The notes below the pieces were generated by a model, which saw nothing but the letters and a program-made list of their open reading frames with translations, was not told the origin of the DNA and did not search any database. The translations under genes and the position numbers were made by a program. A DNA stretch of 64,000 nt from Boletus sp. NGJ (Eukaryota > Basidiomycota > Agaricomycetes > Boletales > Boletaceae), in the NCBI GenBank assembly GCA_019096195.1, contig JAGTXK010000055.1, positions 992,001 through 1,056,000 on the forward strand. The letters run 5' to 3'. The first letter of the stretch is position 1; each line of letters starts with the position of its first letter. Positions 1-12,443 of the stretch are shown here, in pieces.

Positions 1-2065
1 GGCCTCTCGCATACCTTTCCTAGTAGGGCAGAAGACAAGGATCGGCTTGTTGGTTGAGTGTTGCTGTATGATAGGGAACAGACGCAAATCGAGGGTACGA
101 GCATATGCAAAATCATTCTGGCCCTTGGGTTTTGCCACGCCATAGACGAATTTCGTAAGTTTGCAGGGCCGGAATTCTTCACCGAACTGCAAATACTTGT
201 TAGAAAACTACAGCAACGGGGAGGTAAATCAACCTGGAATATTCTAGCACGTTGGTCACTACCGTTGCTGCTCCCAATCCAACATGCAACATCTTCCACA
301 TTCGGAACAGTAGCGGAAATAAGAAGAAATCGGGTGCCGGAGCCACGTGCTTTCATACGGGAAATTATGACTTCCAAAGTGCTCCCTCGTAGTTCATTCA
401 GGACGTGTACCTGAATACGACATGAATGATCGATCTTTATACTTTCCTCAAGCAATGTGATCAACGTACCTCATCTACGAGGAACAACTTAACCCGGGAT
501 AGTATCCCAGAATGATCAGCCCTAACCCAATGGTTATCGCAAAAATTGCTCCAAGAAGGGAGAAACACACCAATTTCGCGTCAAGCTGTCCCACTTCTCA
601 GCCTAAAATGATTAAACAGACACTCGGAGACGAAAGATGTGTAGCATCCTCACTGTTGTTACACTGAAGGCGACATGTCAATCAATTCAACAGCGGGTCT
701 TGCCTGATACGGATACGCACATTATCTGTGAACTTTTCGCATCACCCCAAACTCCCCTTCCTAATAGAAGCGTATCACCAGTTAATTCGCAGCCTGATAG
801 AGATAGCGTTTGATCACGTTTGTAACCTTGGCCATTGCAAAGTGCCTACATTTAACACCAAGTCCTCCAAATTTCGCAATCCACTCATTATGCTTCTCGG
901 TACATAATGCCTGAAAAATTTTGGTGACTCAGATTTGAAGTCGAGAGAGGAAGCCTGACCTTTGTTGGCGCAACATAAACACACTTGGCGGGTTGTGCGT
1001 CATTCGCGGTTTGTGTCAGCATTCGAATCATGCTCAGCTCGAAGAGGACAGTCTTTCCACTTCCAGTGGGCGCTAGCAGGAGTCAGGGGATCCTGGACAA
1101 TGTACAAGTCACGGAACCAACCACTGATAACCTAGGAACTTTTCAGTGACGAAACCGGATCGTATAGGGGTATAACTACCAGATTTTCCTCCGAATGTAG
1201 GACCTACAGAAAGTGGTGATATTCCATCTCGCCCATGTAAACAGATTCAAACCTGGTCAAAACATGCTGATTGTATCGCATTAAATACTCCGAATTTGAA
1301 TACCCCGCGGAACCTGTCAGCTGGGATCGATAATTGATGAGAAATGAACAATACATCCTTGTTAACTAACGCACGCAATTCGGAAACGGGGCGTAATCTC
1401 CACCCAAATCCATTTCGTGTTGTATTCTCATTTCTAGAGACAACATGGTACTGAGGGGTACGTTCGTCTGGGCTGGCCGGGCGGGGTAACCGAGAAGAAT
1501 GCTGATCCAAGTTGATCGGGTGATGCAACCCCGACACCTCCAAATGATCCCAACGCGTATTATAGCCGGAACGTTCTGTCGGACAGAAAGGTCGGAGGCG
1601 GGGAACGTACGTGGAAATGGAACAAGCACTTACCACACTCGACGTGCGATGGAGTATGGCTGGATGATCGAGTGGGAAAGCCGGAACGTTGTACCTCACT
1701 GCGATCATGTCCGCCATAGTAATGTCTCGCAGATGGAGACGGAGAGCGGGCGTAACTCGCTTCCTGAAATGCTGGCGGAGACGGAGACGGGTCTGAGGCA
1801 GCATATGATAAGATATAAGACAGGCAAGGCGCATATACTCACCAGTGCGATTCCAAAAATCGGGGATTTCGTGGTGGATGTGCAAAGCACCTGGCGACTC
1901 TGGTGTTGGAGATGAAAACTGCTCTACATTGAATCCATCGTTATGGGGCCGAAAAGTATTGTTCACCCTTGGGACCCAATTCCCAAGAGTCCGATTGTTG
2001 CGGTCCATGATGGTTGAGAACAAAACGCGTCGGTTTCCACCCGCGACGCCCCTGAACCTCTCCAT
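1..2065 (-). CDS. HFM1: HFM1/MER3-type meiotic DNA helicase (3' end outside window)
   Basis: Superfamily 2, Ski2-like ATP-dependent DNA helicase; HFM1/Mer3 proteins stabilise recombination intermediates and promote crossovers in meiosis. Reading the reverse strand from 2065, an N-terminal low-complexity stretch leads to LRPVSELPDRFRGVFKFGVF, then motif I APTGSGKT (about 1055-1080). Next come YVAPTKALCTEKHNEW, ELTGDT, EKWDSLTRNW, a DEVH box split by an intron near 470, and SATVPNVEDVACWIG. The block ending PILVFCPTRKGMREA at the window edge marks the second RecA lobe. At least seven introns of about 50 nt are needed, since no single frame is open throughout. The remaining RecA2, winged-helix and Sec63-like parts should lie to the left. 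The start at 2065 is the first Met of the long N-terminal frame. The order DEVH/VHVLNE/RGSTLE fits HFM1 better than Brr2 or Ski2. Confidence 0.88.
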
Positions 2066-2159
2066 TGAGTGATGGTGTGACAGTCGTCACGCACGCGCAG
2101 TCACGTCATTGTGCAGTGGGAGTATCCCTTTTGCCCGCATATATCCACTCTCCGGGAAA

Positions 2160-2602
2160 ATGGCAGACCGCACAACCAACAACAAGCTTGAGGAGTACAT
2201 CGAGAAGTAGGTCGTCGCGCGATTATTCCAGACCAGAGGATTGATAACAGCCCACAGAATACACTATTCCGACAGATACTCAGACGATCATTACGAATAC
2301 CGCCACGTTATCTTACCAAAACCTCTTTTGAAGCTGATACCAAAAGAGTTCTTCGATGAGAAGGAAGGTACACTTCGCCTCCTCACAGAAGCAGAGTGGA
2401 GGGGTATTGGTATCACTCAAAGCCTAGGGTGGCAACATTACGAAGTTCACGGTCTGACCTGTCTTATCTTTCGCTTCGAGGATTCTCATTCCAAGTTACA
2501 GCCCCAGAACCTCATGTCCTCCTTTTCCGTCGCTCTAAAAACTACGTACCACCTGCCCAACCCCAAGCGGCTGTTGCCAGGGCCAACCCCAGAAAGAAAT
2601 AA
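2160..2602 (+). CDS. CKS1: CKS1/Suc1 cyclin-dependent kinase regulatory subunit
   Basis: Small adaptor that binds Cdk1 and phospho-threonine sites on substrates, needed for mitotic entry and exit. Three exons give 113 residues, the usual size. Introns are 2207-2257 (51 nt) and 2452-2501 (50 nt), both GT-AG. After an N-terminal [16 protein letters not shown] the protein shows [20 protein letters not shown], the W-G-I-x-Q-S-x-GW segment, the [16 protein letters not shown] strand with the β-hinge HxPEPH motif, and a Pro/Ala-rich tail. The phosphate-binding residues of the family (R in the EYRHV strand, the SxGW block) are present. It lies head to head with the HFM1 helicase, with 94 bp between start codons, so the two probably share a promoter. 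Confidence 0.95.
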
Positions 2603-3230
2603 TGCCATCACGCTCAGTACCCAGCCCGCAATGTAGTCATCGCATGTTCCGTCGTTTTGTCATTGTTGTCCACTGCACTCATATTCCCTGGTCTCACTCT
2701 ATTACACTCGATTTCTTTTTGAACCAACAACCAACTTTCTCCCATCACCCACGTGTTTTGTTGAAAGGCATGGATGTAATTGTCTCCTCCGCGGTAGGGA
2801 GTAGCATTGTGATTGTCATTTATTTCTTACACTTCAACTCTAGACTGGGCGCAATGGCCAGGTATTTCCGTATTGAACTCGGATTAAAATGTTTCGACAA
2901 TATTAATGCACCACTAGCTGTCGAGTTCTTGAATCTTGATGACGTATTTGCATGTGATCCTGCTGCATCTTGTGCAGCTTGATCAGTACTGCTGTGTTGG
3001 GCCCGTCGTGCACGTCGCCTCAGGACAGTTACCGTGGTCGCAATATAATGGTGCCATGGTCATGGTGCCGTCATAGCGTGTCTACTAGTTCAACGAGTCT
3101 TTCGCCACAACTGGCAACCGCCATAATCCTAGGTTTCTCCAAACTATCTGTACTTGTACATGATCCGCACACATAATTTGTCCATCTACGAAGTAACACG
3201 AGTACGCGATGTTGATCCTATCACCGTCAG
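2603..3230. other. Intergenic, 3' sides of CKS1 and STE23
   Basis: This 628-bp stretch lies between two convergent genes. I see no conserved protein, RNA gene or repeat. It presumably holds the two 3' untranslated regions. Confidence 0.5.
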
Positions 3231-6200
3231 CTACAGATTGGACATTGGGAGATCATCCCACTTCACGAGGGGTTTGGGTGGGTCCGAGATCTGCAATGCT
3301 GCTTTGAATACGTTCAGTTCTCCAATGCGCGTCACACCGACGGGTAATCCATTAGTGCCTTCACCCGGCACGGGATACTGCTCTATCAATGCAGGTATCT
3401 GCTCAATCAGAGCCTGAGCATCTGTATCGGGTACCCTATTTTCTGTCAAAATCTCCCGCCATGTGTTAATGAAATCTGTTGCAGTAGGGTTCGCTTCGTC
3501 CAATTCCTCCCTAGCGGCTGCGATGTCGATGATAACGTTGGCTCCCTGGAGGTGGGTTTCGAAAACTTTCATGGCTTCAGTGCTGACCCGAGGGGCCCGT
3601 GACTTTTGTGACTGTAGATGGATCGAAAGTTTGGCCCGCCTCTTCGCTAGAGGATGAACGCGCTCCCGGAACAAGTCTAAAACTTCCTGTTTCACCACTT
3701 CCACGAGCAAATCGGCATCCTCATAACCTGTAAATCAAGGGATAAGAATGCTATACACGTGTAGAGAACATGCGTGCTCGCACTCACCTCGCAGGAAGTC
3801 GAGGTATCCCGTATCAATCTGTAGCCAGTACCGTGACGTCTCTTCCGCTAGGTTCTTCGCGGGCTCTTTCCATTTCTGTTGCAAACTACTCTTGAAGTCG
3901 TGGAATTCCTCGAAACCTATCTCCCGAATTTTTTGATCCATGCTGTCAAGGAACGCCTCTACACGTTCTTCAAGGTAACTTGACCCGCGCTCGCTCTGCA
4001 CAAGGATGCGAAGACCGAATTGCGAATCGCCAGGAAGATTCCACCGCGAACATGAAACAATATACCCTAGCTGCTCTTTGGTTCGGAGAGCATTAAATGC
4101 AGGTTCTGACATTATTTGAACGAGAAGCAAACCGACTACCCGTGACCGCGGATCCGTCAATTGACCGAGGTAAAGGTAGTATGACAGCGCCGAGTTTGGT
4201 TCATTTGGGTTCGGTACTGGGGCGGCCCATGCATAGTTGCACCCTATCTTGATGTCAAGCACATCCATGAAGGTAAGTGGAAGTCATACCTTCAGGGAGG
4301 ATAAGGGAAAGATCTGTGGGTATTGACAACAGTGGCTTTGAACGCAGTATGTGCTCAACATCTTTCGACAATGCGATGGTTTGCTACGAAATTCATTAAT
4401 TGACATGAAATGATGTCATGAAACGAGTGCATACATCCTTATACAAGTTGCCCAGCAAAAGCATCCGGATGCTGACATTCGCGAACAACCGAGCGATGTG
4501 GGACTCCACTTCTTCCGTAGTGATAGCTGATGGTTCACAAGATTCCATGGACTAGACTTCGCTGTTAACATGAAATAGACCCACCAGAGACTTCTTGTAG
4601 CTGCTCTTCGACCGTCCATGCACCGTGCGTGAGGATATGTCGCGTGTAATAGTCCGAAAGCTGGTAGCTTTGGGACATGAAAAAGCTTTCCCACTGACGT
4701 ATGAGCTAAACCCGATGTATAAGTCTGGCAGCATAGCAATGAAGGGAAATCCCATTTACTTTCTCTTTCGTGAGTTCCAGCCGGTCTTGACGTATTTGCA
4801 GATTCCTGAGTGCTTCGACGATACGCCGGGCAAGGTCGGGCAACTTATCATTGTATCCCTTGAGAGATATTGCAACTCCGAGACTGTGTGCACCCAAGTT
4901 ATACGCAAGGCCAGCTAAATCTGCATCGTACGTATATTCTGTAAGAGAGTCGTTGACGAGATCTGAGAAAAGGCTACACATGGTTTGAGGCCACATCACG
5001 GGGATATAGACCACCTTACCGTGTCAACACGCTAGCACGCGGGGTATCGTTTGCAATGGGACTGAGACGGGATTATTAATTACCTGGCATCGCTAGAAGT
5101 ATGTTGACGTTACCTGCGGATTTCGATGACCACGCTTGCCTTCGGAAGCCAGAACTGGTCATCCTTCTTGTGCCAAACTTGTGATATTTCAGTTTCATGG
5201 ATGAGATGGGGTCGCCTTTGAGGCTTTTGATGTAACGTGGTCAACAAATCATCTTGCATGGAGTGGCACCGTACCTCGGAGACCTCGCGTTTCTCAACTT
5301 CAAGGTTGGTTGGTATGAATTCGTTCCTGCTGGGAAGGCGGAGTTCTTGGATATCATTAGGACCTTGTGCCTTGTCGGAAGACGTATTAGCTAACTCGCT
5401 ATTACTAGAAGGCTGGCCTGCATACCTGAGCCAGAAATTTGCTATCCCATCGCTCGACGGTGTAACCCGTACCATACCATTTTTCAATCTGCCACTGCAG
5501 TTCTCCTGAAACGCGCTCGTGTTCTTCTTTCTTGGCCATCAGCACTACACGACCTGTGTCTATCTGGATATCTTTCAGCGCGTCTCGTACCTCCTGCAAA
5601 CCTGCCTCGTTTTCCCACTCGGAGATCAGTACGGGAGCGGAAAGGGTGTTCTCGGTAGGGACTGGCCATGACATTCTTTCGGCGATTGAAGTCGCATATG
5701 CTTCCGCTGCACGCTTTTCTGCGAACTCGAAACGTGTTCTTGATATCGTCGCCACTTCGGACTGGTACCAAGGAGCAATCTCAGAGGATCGAAGGAGCGA
5801 GAGATATTTGAACGTGGCAAGAACAACAAAACGATAGTTGTCTACGGAACGCCATGAGCGTTGGTTGTCAGTTGCAAAGATAAATGAGGGCATACCAAAA
5901 CCTTCTCTCGTCAGGTACATGGTTGTTTTGAACATTGCAAAACCACGCCCGAGAGTCTGGGGAGCTGCATTTAAGGATGTGATCCACCCTTTACCTTTGA
6001 GATAGGAATGCAAAGACCCAGGGCCTTCATGCCCGAGAAAGTGGGACAAGAGATGCTCAGGTTTGTATTTCCAGAATGATGGCGGCCAGGCGAGAGGGAA
6101 AGATAGTTCGACTGCATGGAAAGACATAATTGTCTGGACGCGCACAAGAGTCTAGGAAGGGACGAGCTGTATCAAAATCCAGATGTGATGTTCAACGGAC

Positions 6201-7482
6201 TCACGCCCATCTCATTAGGCCCAAACGGATGATCATGAATGATCGGGGGCGAGTCTTGGCGAAGCTTTAATACGGGCGAAAAGTGCCGAGAAACCATGTC
6301 GGATAGTTCATCGAGTGATTCTGTTGATCGGGAGTGAGAGCGAGAAGCAGACCAGGCATCCATTCCAACATACCTCTACCAATTACACAGACATTCATCC
6401 GACTTGCACAGTATTCTTCACTCCACCACTCGACCAACCTACGGCGGGTTTCGCGACCCACTGTGCCTCCATCCGGCTCAGCCTCACTTGACGCCGAGCT
6501 AGAGGATGGAGTTGGGGAGGGCAACCTCGGGGACACGGAGGAAATTGTCGGTGCGCTAGTTACGTCGAGGTGATTCCTTGCATTTCCGTTAGTAAGTAAA
6601 TTTCCCTTGGCTTTGGCGTCCCTCCCTGCTGCAGTCAGTGTGTCGCGGTTGCCGGTGCCAAATTTGTTCCAAGGGTGGCCGTGCTTAGTTAGAGTCTTGT
6701 TAAGCTGGAAAATTCGCCAAGGGTCTGCCTGGTGGTTTTTCTTATGTTCTGAGTCGACAGCGTTGAGCTCCCGAGTGGTACAGGATGGAGCAAAGAGGGG
6801 GCTATGGAAGAAGCCGGCAAATCTCTCGATAGCACCCGAAAGAGCAGCAGGGGACACGTGGAAGTGATAGTTGGTATTCGATGATGACGTGTACGCATTT
6901 GATCCGCCATTATTCTTGGATAGATACTGGACAGCGGAGGCATCAATACCGGTGGGTAACGTTTCAGAAAGACCGACATACCTCGGAATACTCATTCTCT
7001 TTGGGAAACTGGTGTGTACCCTAAACTGATCTTATAATATATGCACCACGGCAACGATCACGAAGCATACCATGAATAACAAGTGCTCGCAGAAGTGGGC
7101 CAAACCTGGCATGTCGACCTAGAGGCTGGGTTATGAGTATGTGTCTAGAGAATGCAGTGAGGTAGGTACTACTGACGGGGTCAGAGAGATGGCCGACGGC
7201 AACATCGAGGCTAGCGGCAGCATTTTCTGCGTGCGGGTCGTGGACCAGAATGGCTGTGAGATTGTTATCAAGGCGTATGAGTCGATATTGCCTCTGATCC
7301 AAGTGAGATTTCTCTATGGACTTTGCGAAGACCGAGTACGGGGGAATTGAGCCATGCTGTGGAATGGGTATCCAGTCTGAAGTAGCCATAGCGAGACTGC
7401 GATGGGTTGGAATGTTGTGGTTGAATGGAGGGAAGGAGAGGCGGAGAAAAGCGGGACGAAGGATACGAAGATGATTGTACAT
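3231..7482 (-). CDS. STE23: Insulin-degrading enzyme-like M16A metalloprotease
   Basis: Zinc metalloprotease of the insulinase family (yeast Ste23/Axl1, human IDE), which degrades small peptides and in yeast also helps mature a-factor. The zinc site HFCEH (inverted HxxEH) is near 7100, followed by LLFMG, an intron, and THQFPKENEYSE. The next exon has YLSKNNGGSNAYTSSSNTNY, then FAGFFHSPLF and NAVDSEHKKN with the third zinc ligand Glu. The inactive C-terminal half is seen at 3735-4268, where the hydrophobic LGYIVSC block sits; the protein ends in KWDDLPMSNL. More than eight short introns interrupt it. The first Met (7482) gives an Arg-rich, acid-poor N-terminus resembling a mitochondrial presequence. 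A second Met 31 codons downstream (MATSDWIPIPQ) would give a cytosolic form, as known for human IDE. Confidence 0.9.
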
Positions 7483-7646
7483 TACTGTACTTAATGCCTT
7501 TATCGACGGTTCTGCGTGACGTGCTCAGAGTACCCACCCAGTCATTGCCAGTCACGTGCAAGGCTTCCCGCTTCTGTCTCTCACGCGCCAGCAAACCAAA
7601 GACGCGTCCCTGCCAATACGCGCTGTCTGTCTTCATCATCGCGATG

Positions 7647-10600
7647 ATGCTTACTCCCACCCAGTCGCGTCACAAACGCGCACAGAGTCCTCCCATCTCT
7701 GTCGCTGCCTCCTCCCAGTTCACCACTACCCCACAACCAAAACTCAACGTCGTCACCCGTCTCGCCCTCGAGGGAAAGGCAAAACAAGGCGACGATGGTG
7801 CCACTATTAGAATGTATCTCAAGGTGTGACCGCTCTATTTCACACCCCTTCTTTTCTCTCACTCTCCTCAGCTCTCCATCCCGATCGATAGCGTTTCCCC
7901 AGGCTCAACCATCCCACTGCTTCCAGGTGCGACCGTCAGCCATTTCCTCTCAAAGCTTCTCTAATCTTATTACACTTCAGAGGAGAACTTGAAACTGCTC
8001 TCCGCTCAAGTTCATCCTCTTGACATCCATTCTGCCCCCTACAACTTTTCCTCCACCACCTTTCCCCTCCTTAACAACGCAGCCCGCGCTCTCCATCTAC
8101 CCTCACTCTCACAAAAGTCGTATCTCGCAGTATTCGGTGTACCAACCCCCGCTTCACCTACAGTGCACTCAAGCCGCACTTCCTCTTCAACCATACCCTC
8201 CCCCAACACACCCCCACTGGATGAAAAGTATACTGGTCACATCATTGTCAGCGGATACAACATCTCCTATATTCTTCCAAGGGAGTTTCCTCCTCGCTTT
8301 AATGCTGGGGACAGTGCATTGCGTGTCTCGACCTTTTCTGCTACTCAGATGAGACGACCCTCTGTCAGCGAACGGAACAACATGCATTTTATGGCTGCTA
8401 TAGAGCTCTGGATCCCATACGCCTCCCGTCCTTCAAAGGCACCCTTTCTGGTAGGTAGAGTTTATCGTTTCTATGTGCTGCGATATCATGGTCCGTTAGA
8501 TTTCTATCCCTGTTCCGCGTTGCCTCTCCAACAGCATCAAGTTGCGCATATACCCACCAACCACAACGAGTACTTCTTCATCCATGGCCTCGCTTTCCTC
8601 CGCGGACGAAGATCCCGGTGCTTGGGAGTTGGCCTCTGAGCCTCATGTCACACGCACTACTTCCCGCTCGGGTTCATCTGCTGACATGGCCGACGACGAA
8701 TCGTCTGACTCGTCAGCATATACGGATGGGCCCTCCGGCGGCATCCTTGTACAAGGGACATTCCCATCAACCGAACGCCTGCGCGTACGCTGGGCGCAGC
8801 CTACCAAAAACATTGCCAATACCGATGGTCGGCGACGCGTTGGTGTGAACGAGGCCGCAGGGGAAATGACCGCCGCAGTCTTGGGCAAGGCTCAGGATCC
8901 GTCCAGTGGTCGTGAGGGCATCCTGATGCGCTTAGAATACAAAGGAACTTGCAAGGGCATCTGGTTCCCCGGTGTAGCCACGATGCTGGGTATGGACATT
9001 GGACTTGAGGTCAAAGGTGCCGATGTTGTCTGGCTACCTGGAGAAGATGCCAAGTGGACGGTCACTGGTGGCACTGGTTACACCGGTTTCGATGTTGGCC
9101 CACCTTCTACGCCCATATCCAGACAACCCTCGCTCGAGTTCCCCAATAGCATGTCCACTAGTAGCATGCTGTACGCCCCTTCAATAACCACTCGACAAGA
9201 TTCCTCTTCGACGTCCTCCTTACTGCGCGCTCCGCTCCCTAATGACCGTCTTCCCGAGTACTCGTTTGAAAGTTCTCCGACCTCTTCAACACCTTCCGTT
9301 ACACTATCTTCTGTCAGTTCTCTCCCCCCAATGTCCGAAGGGCGAAGTCGTGCCTCTTCGGATGCTGTGGCTTCGTGTCGATCACCGGCAGTCCCTATCA
9401 CAATCCATATCAACATGAATGACATTGTCCCGCCCTCAAAAAACGTCTTCACCTTCTCTATTACGGGCACTGTCCTTATTCTATCGCGACATCATCCTCG
9501 CATCATGAACCCGCATGGGTCGGATAGTGATTCAGATATCAACCCCGTTGTCTTGCCACGCTTCTGCGTTCTTGCTGCCGACTCGGAAACAGTTTCGACG
9601 ATTATTAGAAACGAAAGCGAAGGTTGCACTGTTGAGGTCTACTACATTTCTGGCGATCTGCGGGATGCTCAGACAAGAAAAACAGTGTTACAACGCAATG
9701 GGATAAACCGATGCAACAATGACGGCGCACGAATAGCGCTTCGTCCTACCTCGCGCACAGCCATCTTGCAACGTGGAGAACAGGTCGCAGATGATTCGCG
9801 ACTCTCACCTCGACACAGTCCACTAAGCGGAAATAAAGCTGCGCTTAGTCCTCTGGCTTTGGCTCCTATTCATGGTGGATTGATGAGGCGGAAACGTGAC
9901 GGGCCACTGATGATCTCTTCTGTCGATGTCATCGTGACCCCGTTGTTTCTCAATGGAGCCAGTTACCCAGACGCTCACGCTGTTCGTATCCATACGCACG
10001 CCCCACCCGACACAGACTCAGACTGGCTTGAATTCGGCCTCACCCAAGCAGCATCCTTATCATCCGATGGAAAGGGTCGGGAATATCAAGTTGACATTGT
10101 CAGCGTGAGCATGGACAATGTCCCCGTGCGCTTCGAGAGTAGCGCGTTTGCTGAGCGAGACGAGAGGCCTATGATAGACCTTGTACCGTCCTACGATGAA
10201 AAGACTCGGAAGCACTGGATCACGTGGGTCAAGGTTCATGGTGGCGACCAAGGAGGCTTGGTCACAGTGGACTACGTCGTTAGCAAGATTGGAAATTCCA
10301 AGGACTCGAAGCACGCCAAAAGCAAGACGAACTTCGATATACTGATTCCAACTTTTGCACTTCCTGTCGGTCGGCTGGAAGTGACGGTGGAGACCTACTT
10401 AGGTATGCGTTCAGTCTTTGTTACGCAGAGTAGGGTCCACTAAATGCCGATTTAGAAATGGCGACATTGCGGTCAAACTTTGCTCACCAGCAAAAGTCTC
10501 GGGAAGGCTACAGACTCTTGCATTACTCGTTGGATCGATTTTTTACCCCGACATTATCTCTAGATGTCGAACGGTATAGCTCCCGTTTTCGCATGAGATG

Positions 10601-11171
10601 GCTGTCGCTTGGGAAAATTTTCCTTTCATTCCTTTGGATCTTTCCCGCCTTCCTGGTTCTCAGGCTTCTGCTCAATCTCGGCACCGAGCTCGAGCATGTG
10701 CGACAGTCTCTCGATCGTTTCGATGTTGTTCACAGCTTTGATCACGGCAAAAGCCCAGCCCCTTCGGTTGAGACAATATTCATCACGACTACCACCCTGT
10801 TACCACCGCCGAGCGTGGCAACAGAGGCTAGCAGAATGGATGGCCAGACCACAATCGCTTCGTTTACATCAAGGGTGTCAATCATTACAACAGCATCCAC
10901 TGACCCGACACCTTCCGCCTCGAGTTTACGCGCCAGTGATCGATCTCAGATTGACACAACCATATTCACATCGACACCCACACCATCCCCTTCCCCGCGC
11001 CTCAGTGAGAACGCTCTTATCTCGATCCCCGCATTCCCATTTGAGTGGTCAAACATTCGAATAAATATCCCTCCATCTGCTCGGAAGACTGTTGATAGGG
11101 TCTTAGAGGGCCTGGGTATCGTTTGGCAGATATTCAGGAAAGCATACCATTACCCACTTGATCCACCATAG
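7647..11171 (+). CDS. Orphan 1,106-residue protein with a C-terminal membrane segment
   Basis: I do not recognise this family. Five exons join cleanly: 7647-7823, 7872-7926, 7981-8450, 8500-10402 and 10456-11171, with introns of 48 to 54 nt, giving 1,106 residues. The first 200 residues look folded (LSIPIDSVSPGS, HIIVSGYNISYILPREFPP). A Ser/Thr-rich linker follows, then a region around GIWFPGVATMLGMDIGLEVK. A second Ser-rich stretch leads to more apparently β-rich sequence. Near residue 920 one strongly hydrophobic segment (KIFLSFLWIFPAFLVLRLLL) is followed by about 150 Ser/Thr/Pro-rich residues. There is no signal peptide, so the bulk could be cytosolic with the tail in a lumen. An upstream in-frame Met at 7644 is equally possible. 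It is head to head with STE23, 164 bp apart. Confidence 0.8.
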
Positions 11172-12443
11172 TAGTTGCCGACGAACATGTACGAATGCTA
11201 TAATTGCGTTATTGGTGTATCTCTAGCACTTACTTATCTACACTGAAACTGTAGGACCATAAACGAATTAACTTTGTACGCAGACCTCGGAAACATCCCA
11301 ACGAATAGACAAAGCTATAAACTATACATCCTGAGCATTCTCTCCGTAACCAGTGATCACTGATGAAACCGGTGGGCGGGAATCAGTATACCCTGACGTT
11401 CGCAGCGCATCGTTTTTACAGGTCTCATCGTAACAAAACGTGTGTGTCATGATTAATTCCTTCTGCTCCCGCGCGCGGATCCTGGTATACATACCGTGTG
11501 GTATAGTCACACCAGGGATATTCGAACAAAAAGGGAAGCGTGGAATGCTCATCGGCTCGTCAAACTACCATATACCCTCTTTCAAGCTTCCTAGTGCTTC
11601 TCTCGTAAATTTGACTGTATGAAGAGTACATCTCTCTTTTTTTTTGACAAGTGATAATACTATGTAGCAACAAGTCGAGCCCTACATAAACACTTATAGC
11701 AGTAGCCATACTGGTCCGAGGAAAAATGCTCCTACGCACGCCCTGCCACTGTCTGCGGGGTGTGGGACTCCGTTATCTACGCGGCGATCTCGAGAGAGTA
11801 CATCTCGCCTTTCACGAACCCGATTGGGATTTACTTAAACACGCAAGAGCGGATGTGACTCATTAAATTGCATTAAACCTTGTACAATTTCCATGGAACA
11901 GCACTGTCATGCTATGAGGTGCAGTTGTTGGAGTCTCAGAGTCTGGAAATATTTTCGGCACACGGATGGATTTTGAATATTGATCTCCGACCGAAACTGC
12001 GCAATTGGGCAGGGTGGATGGATGTGGCACAAAACATTGCAACTTGTTCCTTCTCCCCCTCGTGAAAAAAAAGAGGGAAAAGGATGGATCAGCGAACAAA
12101 CGGTGGGACTTGTGTCCCGAGACAAGCCCTCTCAAGAGTTACCCAGATTAAACCTCCGAACATCTCTGATTTTAGAGACGATTTAGAACGGGAAAATTGT
12201 CTGGTCGATAGCTACTACGGTCACGAATTCGAGCAAGAAGGATCGACATAATTTTGTTGCTACACAAAGAATAAATTAGGTACGCTGTGTCGGTCAAGTA
12301 AGACTACAGGGTAAGCAAGATGCTAATCGCTACACAAGAATCAGTAATAATAATAATCTGTCCGCTGCAATCCGCGAGGCGTAGTAATGATGTATGGTGG
12401 ATACAGTTATTAGTGGTGAGTGTAGTGTGTCAACTTGGCGATA
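11172..12443. other. Intergenic, no gene seen
   Basis: This is 1.27 kb between the convergent orphan and IDO genes. Only short open frames without family resemblance occur. A short TAA run lies at 12345-12357. No tRNA, repeat or transposon end was seen. Confidence 0.5.
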
